Shown: piece after piece, positions 12,247 through 22,622 of the stretch
Layout of the letters: each line of letters opens with the position of its first letter
How positions within the stretch are numbered: the stretch's first letter is position 1
Assembly (NCBI RefSeq): GCF_000972845.2
Contig: NC_040022.1
Coordinates: forward strand, 10,577,705-10,641,704
Length of the DNA: 64,000 nucleotides
Direction of reading: 5' to 3'
From: Larimichthys crocea
Lineage: Eukaryota > Chordata > Actinopteri > Sciaenidae
Notes under the pieces: generated by a model
What the model was told of the DNA's origin: nothing
Seen by the model: the letters and a program-made list of their open reading frames with translations, nothing else
The model's database searches: none
Program-made: the position numbers and the translations under genes

Positions 12247-13501
12247 AGACCTCTTGTGCCAGCCCCTCTTTCCTCATCCTCGCTGCTTCATGCCTCCACA
12301 GCTTCAGACACACTGCTGCACTGATGAAGTAGAGCACCATGGTGATGAAGAGGAAGACGATGGCTGCTGTCTGTCCAGCCTCAGTGCGACAGAATGCTCC
12401 ATTTAATCCGTTATTGAACACCGGCATGGAGCACAGCCCCCCTCGAGTGGTGTCCCTCACATACACTATCCCTGATGCCAAATAGAGCACTGCCAAGACC
12501 AGGTTGATGGAACACTCTGTGAGCGGCCACCAAGAAGAGTCTAGAAGGATGGCTCTGTAGTACATGCTCATCCCAAGAACAACCAGAATAACAGTCACTA
12601 TCCACGCAAGACCAGCCACCACCAGGACAAAAGGTGTCTTGGGGCCTGTGTAGTAACCGCCACCCCCATATCCAGCCCCAGCACCTCCACCAAGTCCCCC
12701 AAACAACTGTGGTTGGGAGTATCCATACATATTGAACCATTCATTGTCCTTGTGAACATAAGCACAGACGCAGGCGATCACAGCAGCTCCTAGTAGCAGC
12801 TCCACGCAGCCCAGGATTCTCAACAGGCCAGCCCATGATTTCATGTAGGCATAGCGCTGGTGGTACTCCTCCACCCGCTCCTGGTAGGTCAGGGCTGAGA
12901 GATTAGTGGGCACTGCAGATGCAGAGTCGAGGGCTTCAGCACCCAGCAGCAGCCCATCTCGCTCCTTCTCAGAGGTGTAGCTGCCCCCAGAGCCACCATA
13001 GGGATCCCGATAGGATCCGGGAAGGGACGGAGATGGAGGGGTGGAGTGGGGAGGTGAGCAAGGGACTCCTCCTGTGGTGTGGCAGTTGGCACTTTTCCTG
13101 GATGAGGTGCCAGGGGGGTGAGGGGCAGGTAGACGTGGTGGAGGAGGGGGGGTGGACCAACCCTTGCTGCCACGGTTACCACTGTTGCCACGGAAGAAGT
13201 TCTTGACAGAGTCAGGGATGAAGCGATGCACCGGCTTAATGTCCATGGCATCACAGTCGACCTCTGTTGGCTCATCATCGCTTGGGGGGTAGTACGATTC
13301 AGGACCAACAGGTGGTTGTTCAGGTAAGGGTGGAGGGGGAAGGGGGTCTAAGCTGACAGCTGGCACTGTTCCATGCAAAAGCCCTGGAGGCAGAGGAAAT
13401 TCTGGGTCCCGCCATAAGGAGCCAACAGGAACCTGGTCATAGTGTGGGATCTCCCGTACCCGGTCGAACCTGATAACAGAACCAACTGCTCCTGAAGACA
13501 T
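7882..13501 (-). CDS. marveld2: Tricellulin (MARVEL domain-containing protein 2), six coding exons
   Basis: Tricellulin is a four-pass membrane protein of tricellular tight junctions in epithelia. Coding exons on the minus strand: 13501-12251, 10165-10130, 10039-9861, 9116-8945, 8861-8811 and 7983-7882 (stop TGA). All junctions are GT-AG and the phases join without frameshift, giving 596 aa (human is 558). The start is the ATG at 13501, 17 bp inside an exon whose acceptor AG is at 13520-13519. Visible parts: a proline-rich cytoplasmic N-terminus with the conserved [13 protein letters not shown] and a KNFFRG motif; TM helices at about 226-248, 290-312, 329-349 and 379-402; a Gly/Tyr-rich first extracellular loop; and a C-terminal occludin/ELL coiled-coil domain at about 490-594 ([18 protein letters not shown]-like and [18 protein letters not shown]). 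The [11 protein letters not shown] linker is as in mammals. The gene looks intact. Confidence 0.95.
8272..8521 (+). repeat. Interspersed repeat, copy A of an inverted pair
   Basis: Copy A matches, in reverse complement, the block at 15240-15478. Shared words include GGCCTATATACCAA, ATATCTATGAAACC, AATTAGCTTCACCA, TAGTTCTTGTCCAAT, AAAAAGGTACTGAAA and ATATCTCCTAA. It lies in the last intron of marveld2. Family unknown. A 20 bp echo (TATATCTATGAAACCGCAAA) also lies at about 7431. Confidence 0.75.
10780..12112. repeat. Composite teleost interspersed repeat with duplicated modules, intronic
   Basis: In the long marveld2 intron after exon 2, a module of about 160-180 bp containing TTTGATAACTTTTACTCAGG, CCAAGTTTGAAG and AATCCCTAGGAGGAGTTCGT occurs at about 10970-11100 and 11150-11285. 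A more diverged third copy lies at about 11640-11750. The block ends in AATAGGGCCTCGCACCGCG near 12079 and begins near GGTCGGGCCCTCGCA at 10797, so GGGCC-type ends face each other. CpG-rich compared with surroundings. I recognise it as a widespread fish repeat but not its class. Confidence 0.6.
12115..12204. repeat. Short telomere-like/GGTTAGGG-derived fish repeat
   Basis: TAGGTAGGGTAAGGGTTGG and TCCCCACAGGAGTATAGG followed directly by a TG tract resembles a common fish repeat flanking dinucleotide arrays. It lies just inside the intron following marveld2 exon 2. Confidence 0.35.
12205..12245. repeat. (TG)n microsatellite at the marveld2 exon 2 donor
   Basis: About 20 TG units with one interruption. 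In the marveld2 transcript this reads as a CA repeat that starts about 5 nt after the GT donor at 12250-12249. Confidence 0.9.
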
Positions 13502-14595
13502 CTGGATCTGGACTCTCGCTACAGAGAAAGACAGAGAATGAAAACATAACATTGTACCCAGCAGAGCAATTGCTAGATCTAGGAACAAGACTAAAACATC
13601 ACCACAGAGTCCAAAAGGTTAACAAGCTGTCAGACAGGTTGTAAACAAGTCATCAATTTATGCTGAAATCAGACAACAAAATGTTTGTTCCTGGACTCAG
13701 AAACAAAAATAGCTATGGGGCATGGCTGCTGTGGAGAAATTGCTGAAGGTCAATGGTGAGGTCAGGAGAGAAGAAAGTGTTCAGGAGCCTCTGATGTCTT
13801 ATGCTGTATTATTTATCGACGCTTGGCCAAGGAGAATTAGAGACACTCTCAAAGTACATCAGAAGTGCCTGAGTTGGTCTCACATTCTGCCCAACTCATC
13901 CTGGTGATAACACCACAAATACTATACGCCCAGAATTAGTCAAAGAGAATGTCTTTGCCCATGTATGCAGGTGTTATTGTCAGCATATTCTAGTCTGGAG
14001 ACACAGATGTCTGTTTATGCAGATTGGAGCATCAGTGGCAAGCTATCTATTATGTCTATGAAGGCAGCAATAGGTCTCTTCGACCCTGGCCACCACAGTG
14101 TTGAGATAGACTGGCACCTACTGTTCTCAATCAAAGCCAAACAACTAATACTGCTGAGGACCTCAAGGCCCACACGTGACCCTGTGTAACCTAAGGATAG
14201 AAAATTCTTTAACAGTGACAATTTCTGTTTTTTAAAGACAATTGATGCAGCATTTTTCTTTTTAACTTAAAGATATATAAATCCAATCTTCATGACTTAT
14301 GTCATGTCTTACATTAACTATTGAATGACAAAATATTGAAGGGGTAAGTTACATTATATAGTAGCCTTTGAGCTAAAGTTTATGGTTAAATCTGAGCTAA
14401 TTAAATGCAGCAACGATGTCTTCGTGTCTGCATGGAGCCACTTTCATTAAAATGGATTAAATACATAAAACCAATGCTCTGCAGTTCATATTGAGGTAAA
14501 CACCAGAGGCTGCCTGTCCGCTTCGTTTGGTTCACATGTTAAAATCTATATTCCTGTTATTAAAAGCGAAAATTACACAACGAATTGAACATTTG

Positions 14596-14870
14596 GACGC
14601 TGTCTTACCTGCTGATATTTCTCCGTCTACGTTTCTCAGTGAAACAGCAACGTCCTGTCTAACAACCTCCTCCCTTTGTTTTCAGACACTCTCACGCTGA
14701 TCCCAGGTCAGCAGCATTACGGACTCTGATTGACTGAGAGAAATAAGTGGGATGAAAAACAGATCCCAGATCCCGGCCTCGGTGAAACTCACCTGGCCAG
14801 TCTGACTAGCTTCACGATGCGTTCACTACTTCCGACTTCCTACTTCTAAATCTTAAAATAAGATTGGTTA
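14596..14870 (-). promoter_or_regulatory. marveld2: marveld2 non-coding first exon(s) and promoter
   Basis: On the minus strand a good donor (ATCAGCAG|GTAAGACAG) lies at 14609/14608. It is a non-coding first exon able to splice to the coding exon acceptor at 13520/13519. A second strong donor (GGCCAG|GTGAGT) lies at about 14796/14795, so two alternative first exons are possible. Upstream (14830-14850) are repeated ETS-type GGAAGT cores on the minus strand. No TATA box seen. Transcription start is inferred. Confidence 0.5.
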
Positions 14871-15239
14871 ATTTGTGTTGTTTTATAACTGGAACAATAT
14901 TTAACCGCTCACTACTTTTCTTCTTTTCGTTTCTTTTTCTCCTTATTTTCTTCTTTTTCTTCTTCTCATTTATTAGAATAGCTTATGTTTATATTTTATT
15001 CATTTGTAACTTGTTTAGGTTCCATTCTGAGATGTTCAGCATATTCTTATGTATCGATATATTGTACATCAATGTTTGACTTACTGAATATTTTATGAAT
15101 GGCGGTAAAGCGCTTGAAAGTATCAATGATTCAAACAGACAACAGAGCTGAAAAAAAAGGCTCCATGTGGCCATGTGTTCATCATATTCAAACATTTTAC
15201 CAATAGCGCCACTATGCGGTCACTTCACATAATGCATGT
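14871..15239. other. Intergenic between marveld2 and sdf2l1, nothing recognised
   Basis: A pyrimidine-rich run (TTCTTTTCG, TTTTTCTCC, about 14920-14970) and AT-rich sequence. No gene evidence. Confidence 0.5.
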
Positions 15240-15478
15240 TTAGGAGATATTTTGGCATAGTTATTGTTTATTTCAGTACCTTTTTTATTACACTATTATT
15301 ATATGTATATGTTTATTTATAATGGCTATTTGAAATGTTTGATTTTTGAATGGAGCATCAATATCTCAAATACAAAAAACAAAATTGGACAAGAACTACT
15401 CATGATTATACAATATTGTCAACAATGGTGAAGCTAATTTATGGTTTCATAGATATATGTTGGTATATAGCCCCATCT
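15240..15478 (-). repeat. Interspersed repeat, copy B of the inverted pair
   Basis: Reverse-complement partner of 8272-8521, with the same order of shared words. It lies upstream of both marveld2 and sdf2l1, so the pair brackets nearly all of marveld2. Confidence 0.75.
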
Positions 15479-16285
15479 ATCTATCTGAGACACTTTAGAC
15501 TTTAGACTTTTTTTTTGGCTGTATTTTAATAATTGATTTTTTTTTTCAATGTTTCAAATACAGGCAGTTCTTCATCATTTGTTAATTTAGACGCTTTGTT
15601 TAAATATGTTATTTGTATATTGACTGAGCTGCTAAATTCATACATATTTAGTATAAAGAATATGAATGACAAAAAAGAACAAAAACAAAAGAAACAATCC
15701 AGCTGAGAAAATCAAGCAGTCTTAATGCACAGATATTCTGGTTAACCAGGTGCAGACAGTAGCTTTGTGTTATAACCTTAGTATAATGTTTGGTCACACA
15801 CAATAGATGGTAAAGAGCTGTCATAGCACAAGAAGCCAAGAAATGCATTAGAATGTAGCCTTGTCACCACCACTGTTGCATTTTTATAACAAGGTATAAC
15901 AGAACAAATTGATAATAAACAACAACATTTAAGTAAACAACAGTTGTTAGATCATTGATTCAATCAAGCAGCTAAACTTGTTTTCCTGGTTCACATGAAC
16001 CAGCACTACTTTTTTTTATCTTCTACCTCTTCAGTTTATTTGCGTTCATGTCCTGATGCAGTACAAACTATAATTATTCATGTGATGTCATTTCTTCTTG
16101 GTTTGTTGCTCAGCAGTGTTCTGTCTTTTGTTTGTTTGTTTTCAATGACCTTTTGTTTGTTTGTTTTGGACCACTTTATTGCTGCTTTATTAAAACTGAA
16201 CAGTACAATAGAATGCTTAAATATTAGGTATACATATTAGATTCCTGCTTCCGGCTTATAATGCATGACAGCGCATACGCGTACG
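15479..16285. other. Intergenic upstream of sdf2l1
   Basis: AT-rich, with short T runs and TTTG repeats near 16125-16165. Nothing gene-like before the promoter region. Confidence 0.5.
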
Positions 16286-16422
16286 TTGGCCAATCGCATG
16301 TTGACATTTAGTTCCGTATTTTAGGAGTTGTCAACCTGTGATTGGTTAAACGTAGAAGTAACGTTTCAAAGTGCCTGGCTGTGCTCTTCATCTTCCCAGT
16401 GGCTGAGAACGGAAACATCACA
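16286..16422 (+). promoter_or_regulatory. sdf2l1: sdf2l1 promoter and 5' UTR
   Basis: A CCAAT box (16290-16294) and an inverted one (ATTGG, 16341-16345) lie 80-130 bp before the start codon, next to CpG-rich CATACGCGTACG. Mammalian SDF2L1 is ER-stress induced through ERSE (CCAAT-N9-CCACG). The half-site partner CCACG is not present at the right spacing here, so a canonical ERSE is not supported. The ATG at 16423 follows ATCACA. Confidence 0.4.
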
Positions 16423-17040
16423 ATGGAGATCATGTCCACTGTCCATGTTTTTGTCAAATCACTGCTGTTTGTGCTGCTTTGCTCCATCTGTGAAGGAAGA
16501 GAGTCGGAGCTCAGCTACGTTACGTGCGGCTCACTGGTCAAACTGCTCAACACCAGACACAACGTCCGTCTGCATTCACATGATGTCAAGTACGGCTCAG
16601 GTAACACACACTTCTGTCCACACACATGGAGATCCTAAAGCCGTGACAACAGGCATGATGGGACGGGACGTGTCTGTCGCTCCAGCTGCAACACACTGTT
16701 GTTAAGAGAGCGCTCTCTTACATTTCATGTGCAAATGAGACCATTTCAAGCTGCAGACCTCGTCATCATAAACAGCAGCAGGCTCTTCTGTTTTCAGTCC
16801 TGGTGGTTCTGCATGACGAAATGTTGTTAAACGAGCAGTTTAACAACATTTCTGAAAACGTGTTAAGCAATATGGACCGGTACAGGTACACAGGAGACAC
16901 ACTGCAACTTAAAACTGAATCCAAACAAACATGATTGTCCTACGACGAGGTTAATAATACTCATAATAATCATAATAATAATAATAATTGGTAAGCAATC
17001 CTTCAGGGGCAAGCAGAGAAACACGAATTATATGAATTGG

Positions 17041-17100
<60 letters not shown>

Positions 17101-17768
17101 GTAGTGGACAGCAGTCTGTAACTGGAGTGGAGAACGCAGATGACGCCAACAGTTATTGGCAAATTCGTGGGAAGCCAAACGGTCCGTGTCAGCGTGGGGC
17201 AGCCATCAGGTGTGGTCAGACCATCCGCATCACACACATGAAAACTGGTCGAAACCTCCACACACACCACTTCAGCTCACCGTTGTCTAATAACCAGGTC
17301 AGACAGTGGCAGACACACACACACACACTGTTGAATTTGTATTTTTGTATTTTAATCAGAGATATCAGATACTGTCTGCGAATGAGATCTGTTGACAAAT
17401 CATTACAGCAAACGGGGATTCTATGTGTCGGCCACTGCTGTCACCTCTGTTCAAAGTTTTTCTTCTCTGCCTCTCTGTGTTATCTCTAGGAGGTCAGTGC
17501 TTTTGGAGAGAATGGTGAGGGTGATGACCTGGATGTGTGGGCAGTGCAGTGTGATGGCGTCCATTGGGAACGTGACGAAGTTGTGCGCTTCAAACATGTG
17601 GGCACGGACGTCTTTCTAAGTGTGACTGGCGAGCAGTATGGTCACCCTATTCGCGGTCAGCGTGAAGTGCACGGCATGAGTTCTCCCAGCCAACACAATT
17701 TGTGGCGTTCTATGGAGGGTGTCTTCATCCAGCCCAGCCAGGAGCCACTGCGCCATGATGAGCTCTGA
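16423..17768 (+). CDS. sdf2l1: SDF2-like ER chaperone cofactor, three exons
   Basis: An ER-luminal protein that works with DnaJB11/BiP in folding of secretory proteins. Exons: 16423-16600, 17101-17297 and 17490-17768 (stop TGA). Together they give 217 aa, close to the human 221. Junctions are GT-AG (TCAG|GTAACA; GTGTAG|GTAGTGG; AACCAG|GTCAGA; CTCTAG|GAGGTC). Residues 1-25 form a signal peptide with a hydrophobic core (SLLFVLLCSICEG). Three MIR repeats follow, at about 30-85 (VTCGSLVKLLNT, RLHSHDVKYGSG), 93-145 (NLHTHHFSSPLSNNQEVSAFG) and 150-205 (VFLSVTGEQYG, EVHGM). The protein ends in HDEL, the ER retrieval signal. HDEL and the exon 1 residues favour SDF2L1 over its paralogue SDF2. No defects seen. 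Exon 2 is preceded by a long GT tract that occupies the acceptor's usual pyrimidine tract. Confidence 0.95.
17044..17098 (+). repeat. (TG)27 microsatellite abutting the sdf2l1 exon 2 acceptor
   Basis: About 27 uninterrupted TG units run straight into the TAG of the acceptor at 17098-17100. No other polypyrimidine tract is available in the last 50 nt of the intron. Confidence 0.95.
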
Positions 17769-18067
17769 TCATCACTCGGAGACACAAATCATGGTGATTC
17801 CTGCTTTGTAGCTCACCTGGTCCAAAAGATGTAGAATACTTGACTAATGACTCCCCTGTGTACATTTGAAGCACTCAGGCATCTTTTTACGGTCTATTTA
17901 TTCTGTCACTTTCCTTCTTAGAGAATTTCATAAGGGAGAAAATATTAGCATGGGGCCTCCAGGGGTGCAGAAAGCCCCAGCTTCACTGTTGTAATTTGAT
18001 TTGATTTTGTCCAGGAATATAGACGCCAAAGAAGAATATTGATTGACACACGAGGAGCCCTGTATCA

Positions 18068-18073
18068 AATAAA
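18068..18073 (+). terminator. sdf2l1: Candidate polyadenylation signal of sdf2l1
   Basis: AATAAA about 300 bp past the stop codon, the first canonical hexamer on this strand. It would give a 3' UTR of roughly 320 nt. Confidence 0.5.
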
Positions 18074-18099
18074 ACCTTTGTTTCAGTTGATACTGCCTG

Positions 18100-19200
18100 A
18101 AGAAAATGTCAAACACACTGAGGATCTGCTGCTCCACAATCTGTTGGTCAAACAGAATGTTGGATGACGTCACCTTGGACTGGGATACACACTTTTTACT
18201 CTTGCATGACATTTTATAGACTGAACAATTAAGACGATAATTAGATTAATCTCTGTGGGTGCAGTAGTTTGGTTGATGACATTGATTGTTTGTTGTTCTC
18301 ATAGTTTTTCTAATAATAATTGAGTAATTAAAGAATAATTTTCTGGGTTTCATCTTTTGCCATTAACTAGTAGTATTGGGAACAGATCCAAGTGAATTAT
18401 GACATTTACTTCATATTTAGTGGCTTAGAGAATCTGTATAAAATAACCTTTACTATCTACCAACTGTCATTGACCAATATTTGGGACTATATCTTGAGCA
18501 CAGTTTGGCCTGAGTCTGGCAGCAGGGAGGGATTTTATTTGAAGATGGTAAACCAGATTTTAGCACATTTAAGTGGGATTGGTGTCCATATGTTGAGCAG
18601 TGAAGCTGGTTTGATCCTGATTCGAGTTTTTACACTCTGAGTCTGCTCCTGTGTGTATGAAGCGGTGAGTCATCATCTGAACTTGCTCCAGGACAAACAT
18701 AATCCTGTTCCTTGCGATAAAGTGACATATTGTTCCTGTTTAGTTTTTTCAGCCTCCGTACTTGTGTATGACAACAATGCCTTTATGGTGAATATTTATG
18801 TAAAGGGAAGATTAGTCCAAATCTAAAAAATTAGTGCTTGTTGTGTGTCAAGGTCTTTTTCTAAAATAACGTTAACGTGTTAATAATGTTACATTAACAT
18901 GTAACAGCCAATGAAGATGAGCTCCACACTGGTTAATAACATCAAAATGTTGACTACTGGAGTGCATAAGATGACATGTTTTTTTCTCGTTTTTGCATAA
19001 AATGACATGCTACATGATGATCTTATGCTTTATGAGCTCTCTATTCAAAAGTGGAGTTTAATTATCAACCAATAATAATGCTCAGTACCGTTTTCTAGTC
19101 CATACTGTTTCTTGTATAGACACCTAGTAAATACGCGTATATATGTACATGACAGTCTTACTTCAGGTCTGAGCATCGTTGATTTTCAATTAGTAAAATT
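18100..19200. other. Intergenic, nothing recognised
   Basis: No exon, repeat family or RNA gene was recognised in this AT-rich stretch downstream of sdf2l1. Confidence 0.45.
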
Positions 19201-19249
19201 ACATTTGAGCTGATGAATGGACTGAGAACTGAAACAACAGTTAATTTAG

Positions 19250-19590
19250 TGTCTCTCGTGCTGCGTCCTACTGTTCGTTGTTTGTCCAGCAGGTGGAGAC
19301 ACGCTATCATCAAAGACTGACGCGCCCCAGGAAAACATTTCTTACCATAATCTTCAGAATTTTCTACGCAGTCATCTGCAGTGTTATTTTCTCTGTCCCC
19401 GTCGGCGTGCGTACATGACCTGAGACAGGATCTGGATCATGTGCTCGTGCATTTGAACGAGGCTCCGGGAGCTGCGGGATGGCAGGAGAGCTGCGGGGCT
19501 GCGTAGCGGTGTGTTACAGCACCTTGTAAAATGTCAGGCTGTGTGCTGTTGGATTCTGCGTCAGCTGAACCGAGCCTCGTCCTTTACCCG
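19250..19590. promoter_or_regulatory. CpG-rich island-like patch
   Basis: Clearly richer in CpG than the flanks. It contains a short plus-strand frame from an ATG near 19480 (MAGELRGCVAVCYSTL) that stops at once unless spliced at a TTGTAAAA site. I do not recognise the protein. It could be an unannotated promoter/first exon or a chance GC-rich stretch. Confidence 0.25.
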
Positions 19591-19631
19591 TCACAGCTTA
19601 TATGTTTTTCATAGTTTTTATTCTCTGAACG

Positions 19632-19668
<37 letters not shown>

Positions 19669-19699
19669 ACACACATACATATATATAATATATAGTATA

Positions 19700-19742
<43 letters not shown>
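19632..19742. repeat. Compound (CA)n/(TA)n microsatellite
   Basis: CATA and CA units (19632-19677) followed by a long TA array (about 19681-19740). Confidence 0.9.
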
Positions 19743-21016
19743 CACATCTCTGACAAGAGGAACATTTCATACAAAGTGTAAAATAGATTGAAACATTCAA
19801 ACAACTGGAACTGATTCTTACTATGTAAAATATGGACCCATAGAAATGAATACGCGTTCAATCATAATATGTTTTTAAATCATCTCTTTTTCTTTTCCTC
19901 CGCTGAAAGGTGCACTGTTGCTGACCTTTAACTTGGCTTTAGGGGCGAGTCCGTGGGGCGGGGGTCGGGGGCGGAGGGAGGTTCCCAAGCTCTCCATGCA
20001 GGAGTCCCAGCAGGCAGAGCAGAGAAATGTAAATGTGACCACCCACCTTTGAAGAGGAAATGCAGTGTTGTTCTATTACCCTCGCCTGTGTTTCTACTGT
20101 TTTTACACTGGACACTCCTGCATATACCCTGCCACACTGAGCCCAGTCCACAGTGCAGTGAGACATGAATCCAGACGTTTCAAACCACTTTTTATGATTT
20201 CTACATTAAAGATGCAGCTCAGAAATATTGAATGTAATTTAATGTAGAATGCTAAAAGGTGAGGAGTTTTAACCTCTAATATGACTGATCATTATTGCTC
20301 ATGTTGTTCAGCAAATTTAAAGTCATGCTTATTATTAAAAACACTAGAAGCAGTACTTTGATGGAATGCAGATTTTTTTTTCCATATGTTTAGGACTTGT
20401 CAATGACAATGAATGTCCATATGACTAAGAGGGTGGTACACACAACTTTTATTTGTAGGCATGTTATCAGGAAGCACAAAGCGCTAATGGCCGCACAAAT
20501 TTGTTTACTGATTTTTACTGCATATTTTCATCCTCACTCATTTAAGTTTGTGAAGAGATGAGGCTGGAACATGCACTGGATGTGGGTTAGGGTGGGTGTG
20601 CGTGTGTATCTGCTTTTAAAGAAGCATCTGAAGAAGCAGATCTGCAGCTTCTTCATGGATTTGCAACAGTATTTGACCAAATTATAAAAAACACTTTTCT
20701 GAAGAGAGTTTGGATTTTTATTAGATTTCTGCCTCTGCTCCAATGGAAATTAATAGAAATTTGTTATCAGGACTGGGGCTGTCACAATATATTTATGATA
20801 ACTGTAATATTGATATCATGTTAATAATACATGTAGAATATGGTGTGAATAATCATGTAATTCTTTCTATTCTGTTTTTGTGGTTCCCTCTTAGTGAATT
20901 GAAATTGTTCTTGTTGTACAGCTATGCTTACACACTCTCTCTTCTCATACTGAGAGTAATTTATTTGCTAAAATGAATTAAGAGAGACAAAACACACAAT
21001 AAATGTTAAGGATGAA
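19743..21016. other. Intergenic, nothing recognised
   Basis: A GC-rich patch at 19940-20020 (GGGGCGGGGGTCGGGGGCGG) inside otherwise AT-rich DNA. It has guanine runs that could form a quadruplex. No gene evidence. Confidence 0.4.
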
Positions 21017-21794
21017 TAGGGATGTAACGATACACTCAACTCACGACTCGATTCGAGTCACGATTTTTTGTTCACTATACGATTTTTTAAAATCAAAATG
21101 AGCTACAGACAAAATATGACCAAATAAAATAATTATATTTATTATACTTTTTATTTGTAGGAAAAAAAATCTTTCTTTACAGAAAAAAAAAATCTTTCTT
21201 TACAGAAACTCTCAAACAGTTTGTGTTCTTATAAAAAGTGCAACTTACATCTTAAACAACAAAACACATGACAAATCTGCTTTCTTTAGAAACAATCTCA
21301 CAGTAAACTGCTGTTAACTGGTGTGATGTGCAGTTTTCGCTCACGAGGGGGCGTAACCAGGGCTCTAAATTAACTTTTTTGATCACCAGCCAATGTGGCT
21401 GGTAAGTTTTGTACATAACAATAAAATAAAAACATTAAAACTTGCGAGCAGCACGCATCAATTTCCACAGAGCACCTCGAGTGGGCGGAAGCCAGACACA
21501 GAAAAAGCAAAGAGAATCCGGTGGATTTTCAAAATAAAATACCCGGCGCAAACTGCCGGTCGTAAAAACAGACAAAATCGAAACTAATTAACTACGTAGC
21601 ATATTTACACATGTAGAAGCATGTTTAGAACATTCCCGGTGGGGTTTGAAGTCACGTGTTTGGCCAATGAGAGCACGTGCTGTGCGGGTTCCCATTCGCC
21701 AAGAATCGCGATTCATTTTTTCTGTCAACTGATGCGAGTCGTCACGCATTTGTACCGATTTTTAATCGTGTCACGATGCATCGTTACATCCCTA
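21017..21794. mobile_element. Non-autonomous hAT-type transposon, complete ends
   Basis: Termini TAGGGATGTAACGATAC (21017) and the inverse GCATCGTTACATCCCTA (ending 21794) are inverted repeats with the TAGGG start usual for hAT. Flanking 8-mers AGGATGAA (21009-21016) and ATGATGAA (21795-21802) match at 7 of 8 positions, the 8 bp target duplication expected for hAT. The interior is 778 bp in total with no transposase. It includes a tandem duplicate of AAAATCTTTCTTTACAG near 21165-21206. Confidence 0.8.
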
Positions 21795-22037
21795 ATGATG
21801 AATTTACATTTTTTGTATATATTTTCTTCACTTTTAGCTGTCATGATAATATTGTGAATTCTGTTAGCCATGATAATCATGTAGCGAAAATCTGGAGGCA
21901 GAAGCTTCAGAGATTAAAGAATATCTTAAACAAAAACTTGGTGAACTATGCCTAATGAAATCCTACTGTTGTTGCTGCTTTCATTTACATTTTGTTCTGT
22001 TCTTTTCATTCAAATGTTTTAGGCTTTTCTTGTCACT

Positions 22038-22215
22038 TTGCAGATTCGTCAACAAATGTCAAATCAAATCAAATTTGTATAGCCCAAAGTCACAAAGTAC
22101 ATTTGCCTCGGAGGGCTTTACAATCTGTACAGGGAGTGACACCCTCTGTCCTTAGACTCTCGGTTCGAGTGAGGAAAGACTTTCCCACAAAAAACCCTTT
22201 AACAGGGAAAAAAGG
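22038..22215 (-). repeat. Teleost LINE/SINE-tail-type repeat, minus orientation
   Basis: Contains ATCAAATCAAATTTGTATAG, CCCAAAGTCACAAAGTAC, GAGGGCTTTACAATCTGTAC and CCCTTTAACAGGGAAAAAA. It is the reverse complement of the repeat at 36123-36345, including the TGATTTGA tail. The TCAAATCAAAT stretch is the 3' tail, so the copy points left. I recognise it as a high-copy fish repeat but not its exact family. Confidence 0.65.
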
Positions 22216-22540
22216 TGGAAGAAATGTCACTGAAACTCATCAGCTTTTATTGCAACCAAAGGATGTTTTCCACTGCACACAATGCTACCCTCTACCTCAG
22301 CTTCTTACTGTCACTATCTCAACATCCTATCATTATCATCAGCATCATCATCATCATCAGCTGAGCTCAGAAACAAAACATAAATACCACTTCTTCATTC
22401 AACATTGCTTTTATTGAAGTAATCATCCTGATTAAAGATGAAGGTGGGTGAACCGCAGTAAAAAGTGTCAGTTACTCTTGGGTCGTGGTGTCTCACTCAG
22501 AGGCAGAGCAGGGTGAAAGGTGTGTGGAAGAGGCTGGCCC
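22216..22540. other. Flank downstream of mir130b, nothing recognised
   Basis: Holds a short (CAT)n run (about 22338-22357); no gene evidence. Confidence 0.5.
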
Positions 22541-22622
22541 CATTTGATCGATGCCCTTTCATTATTGCACTGCTTGTTGCAGCTCCCACAGTAGTGCAAC
22601 AGGGAAAGAGTGTCGAGCAGGG
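22541..22622 (-). ncRNA. mir130b: microRNA precursor miR-130b
   Basis: On the minus strand the 3' arm (22572-22551) begins CAGTGCAATAATGAAAGG and matches miR-130b as known in fish. The 5' arm (22611-22590) begins ACTCTTTCCCTGTTGCAC, matching miR-130b-5p. The arms pair across a 17-18 nt loop. The flanks (CTGCTCGACACT / GGGCATCGATCA) also match the human precursor, so this is a genuine orthologous hairpin. The mature RNA would guide Argonaute to messages through seed AGUGCAA. Three more members of the same seed family lie upstream on the same strand. Confidence 0.95.

Noticed and set aside
16290..16310. Canonical ERSE in the sdf2l1 promoter
   Set aside because: CCAAT is present but the CCACG half-site at N9 is not; neither orientation gives the full element.
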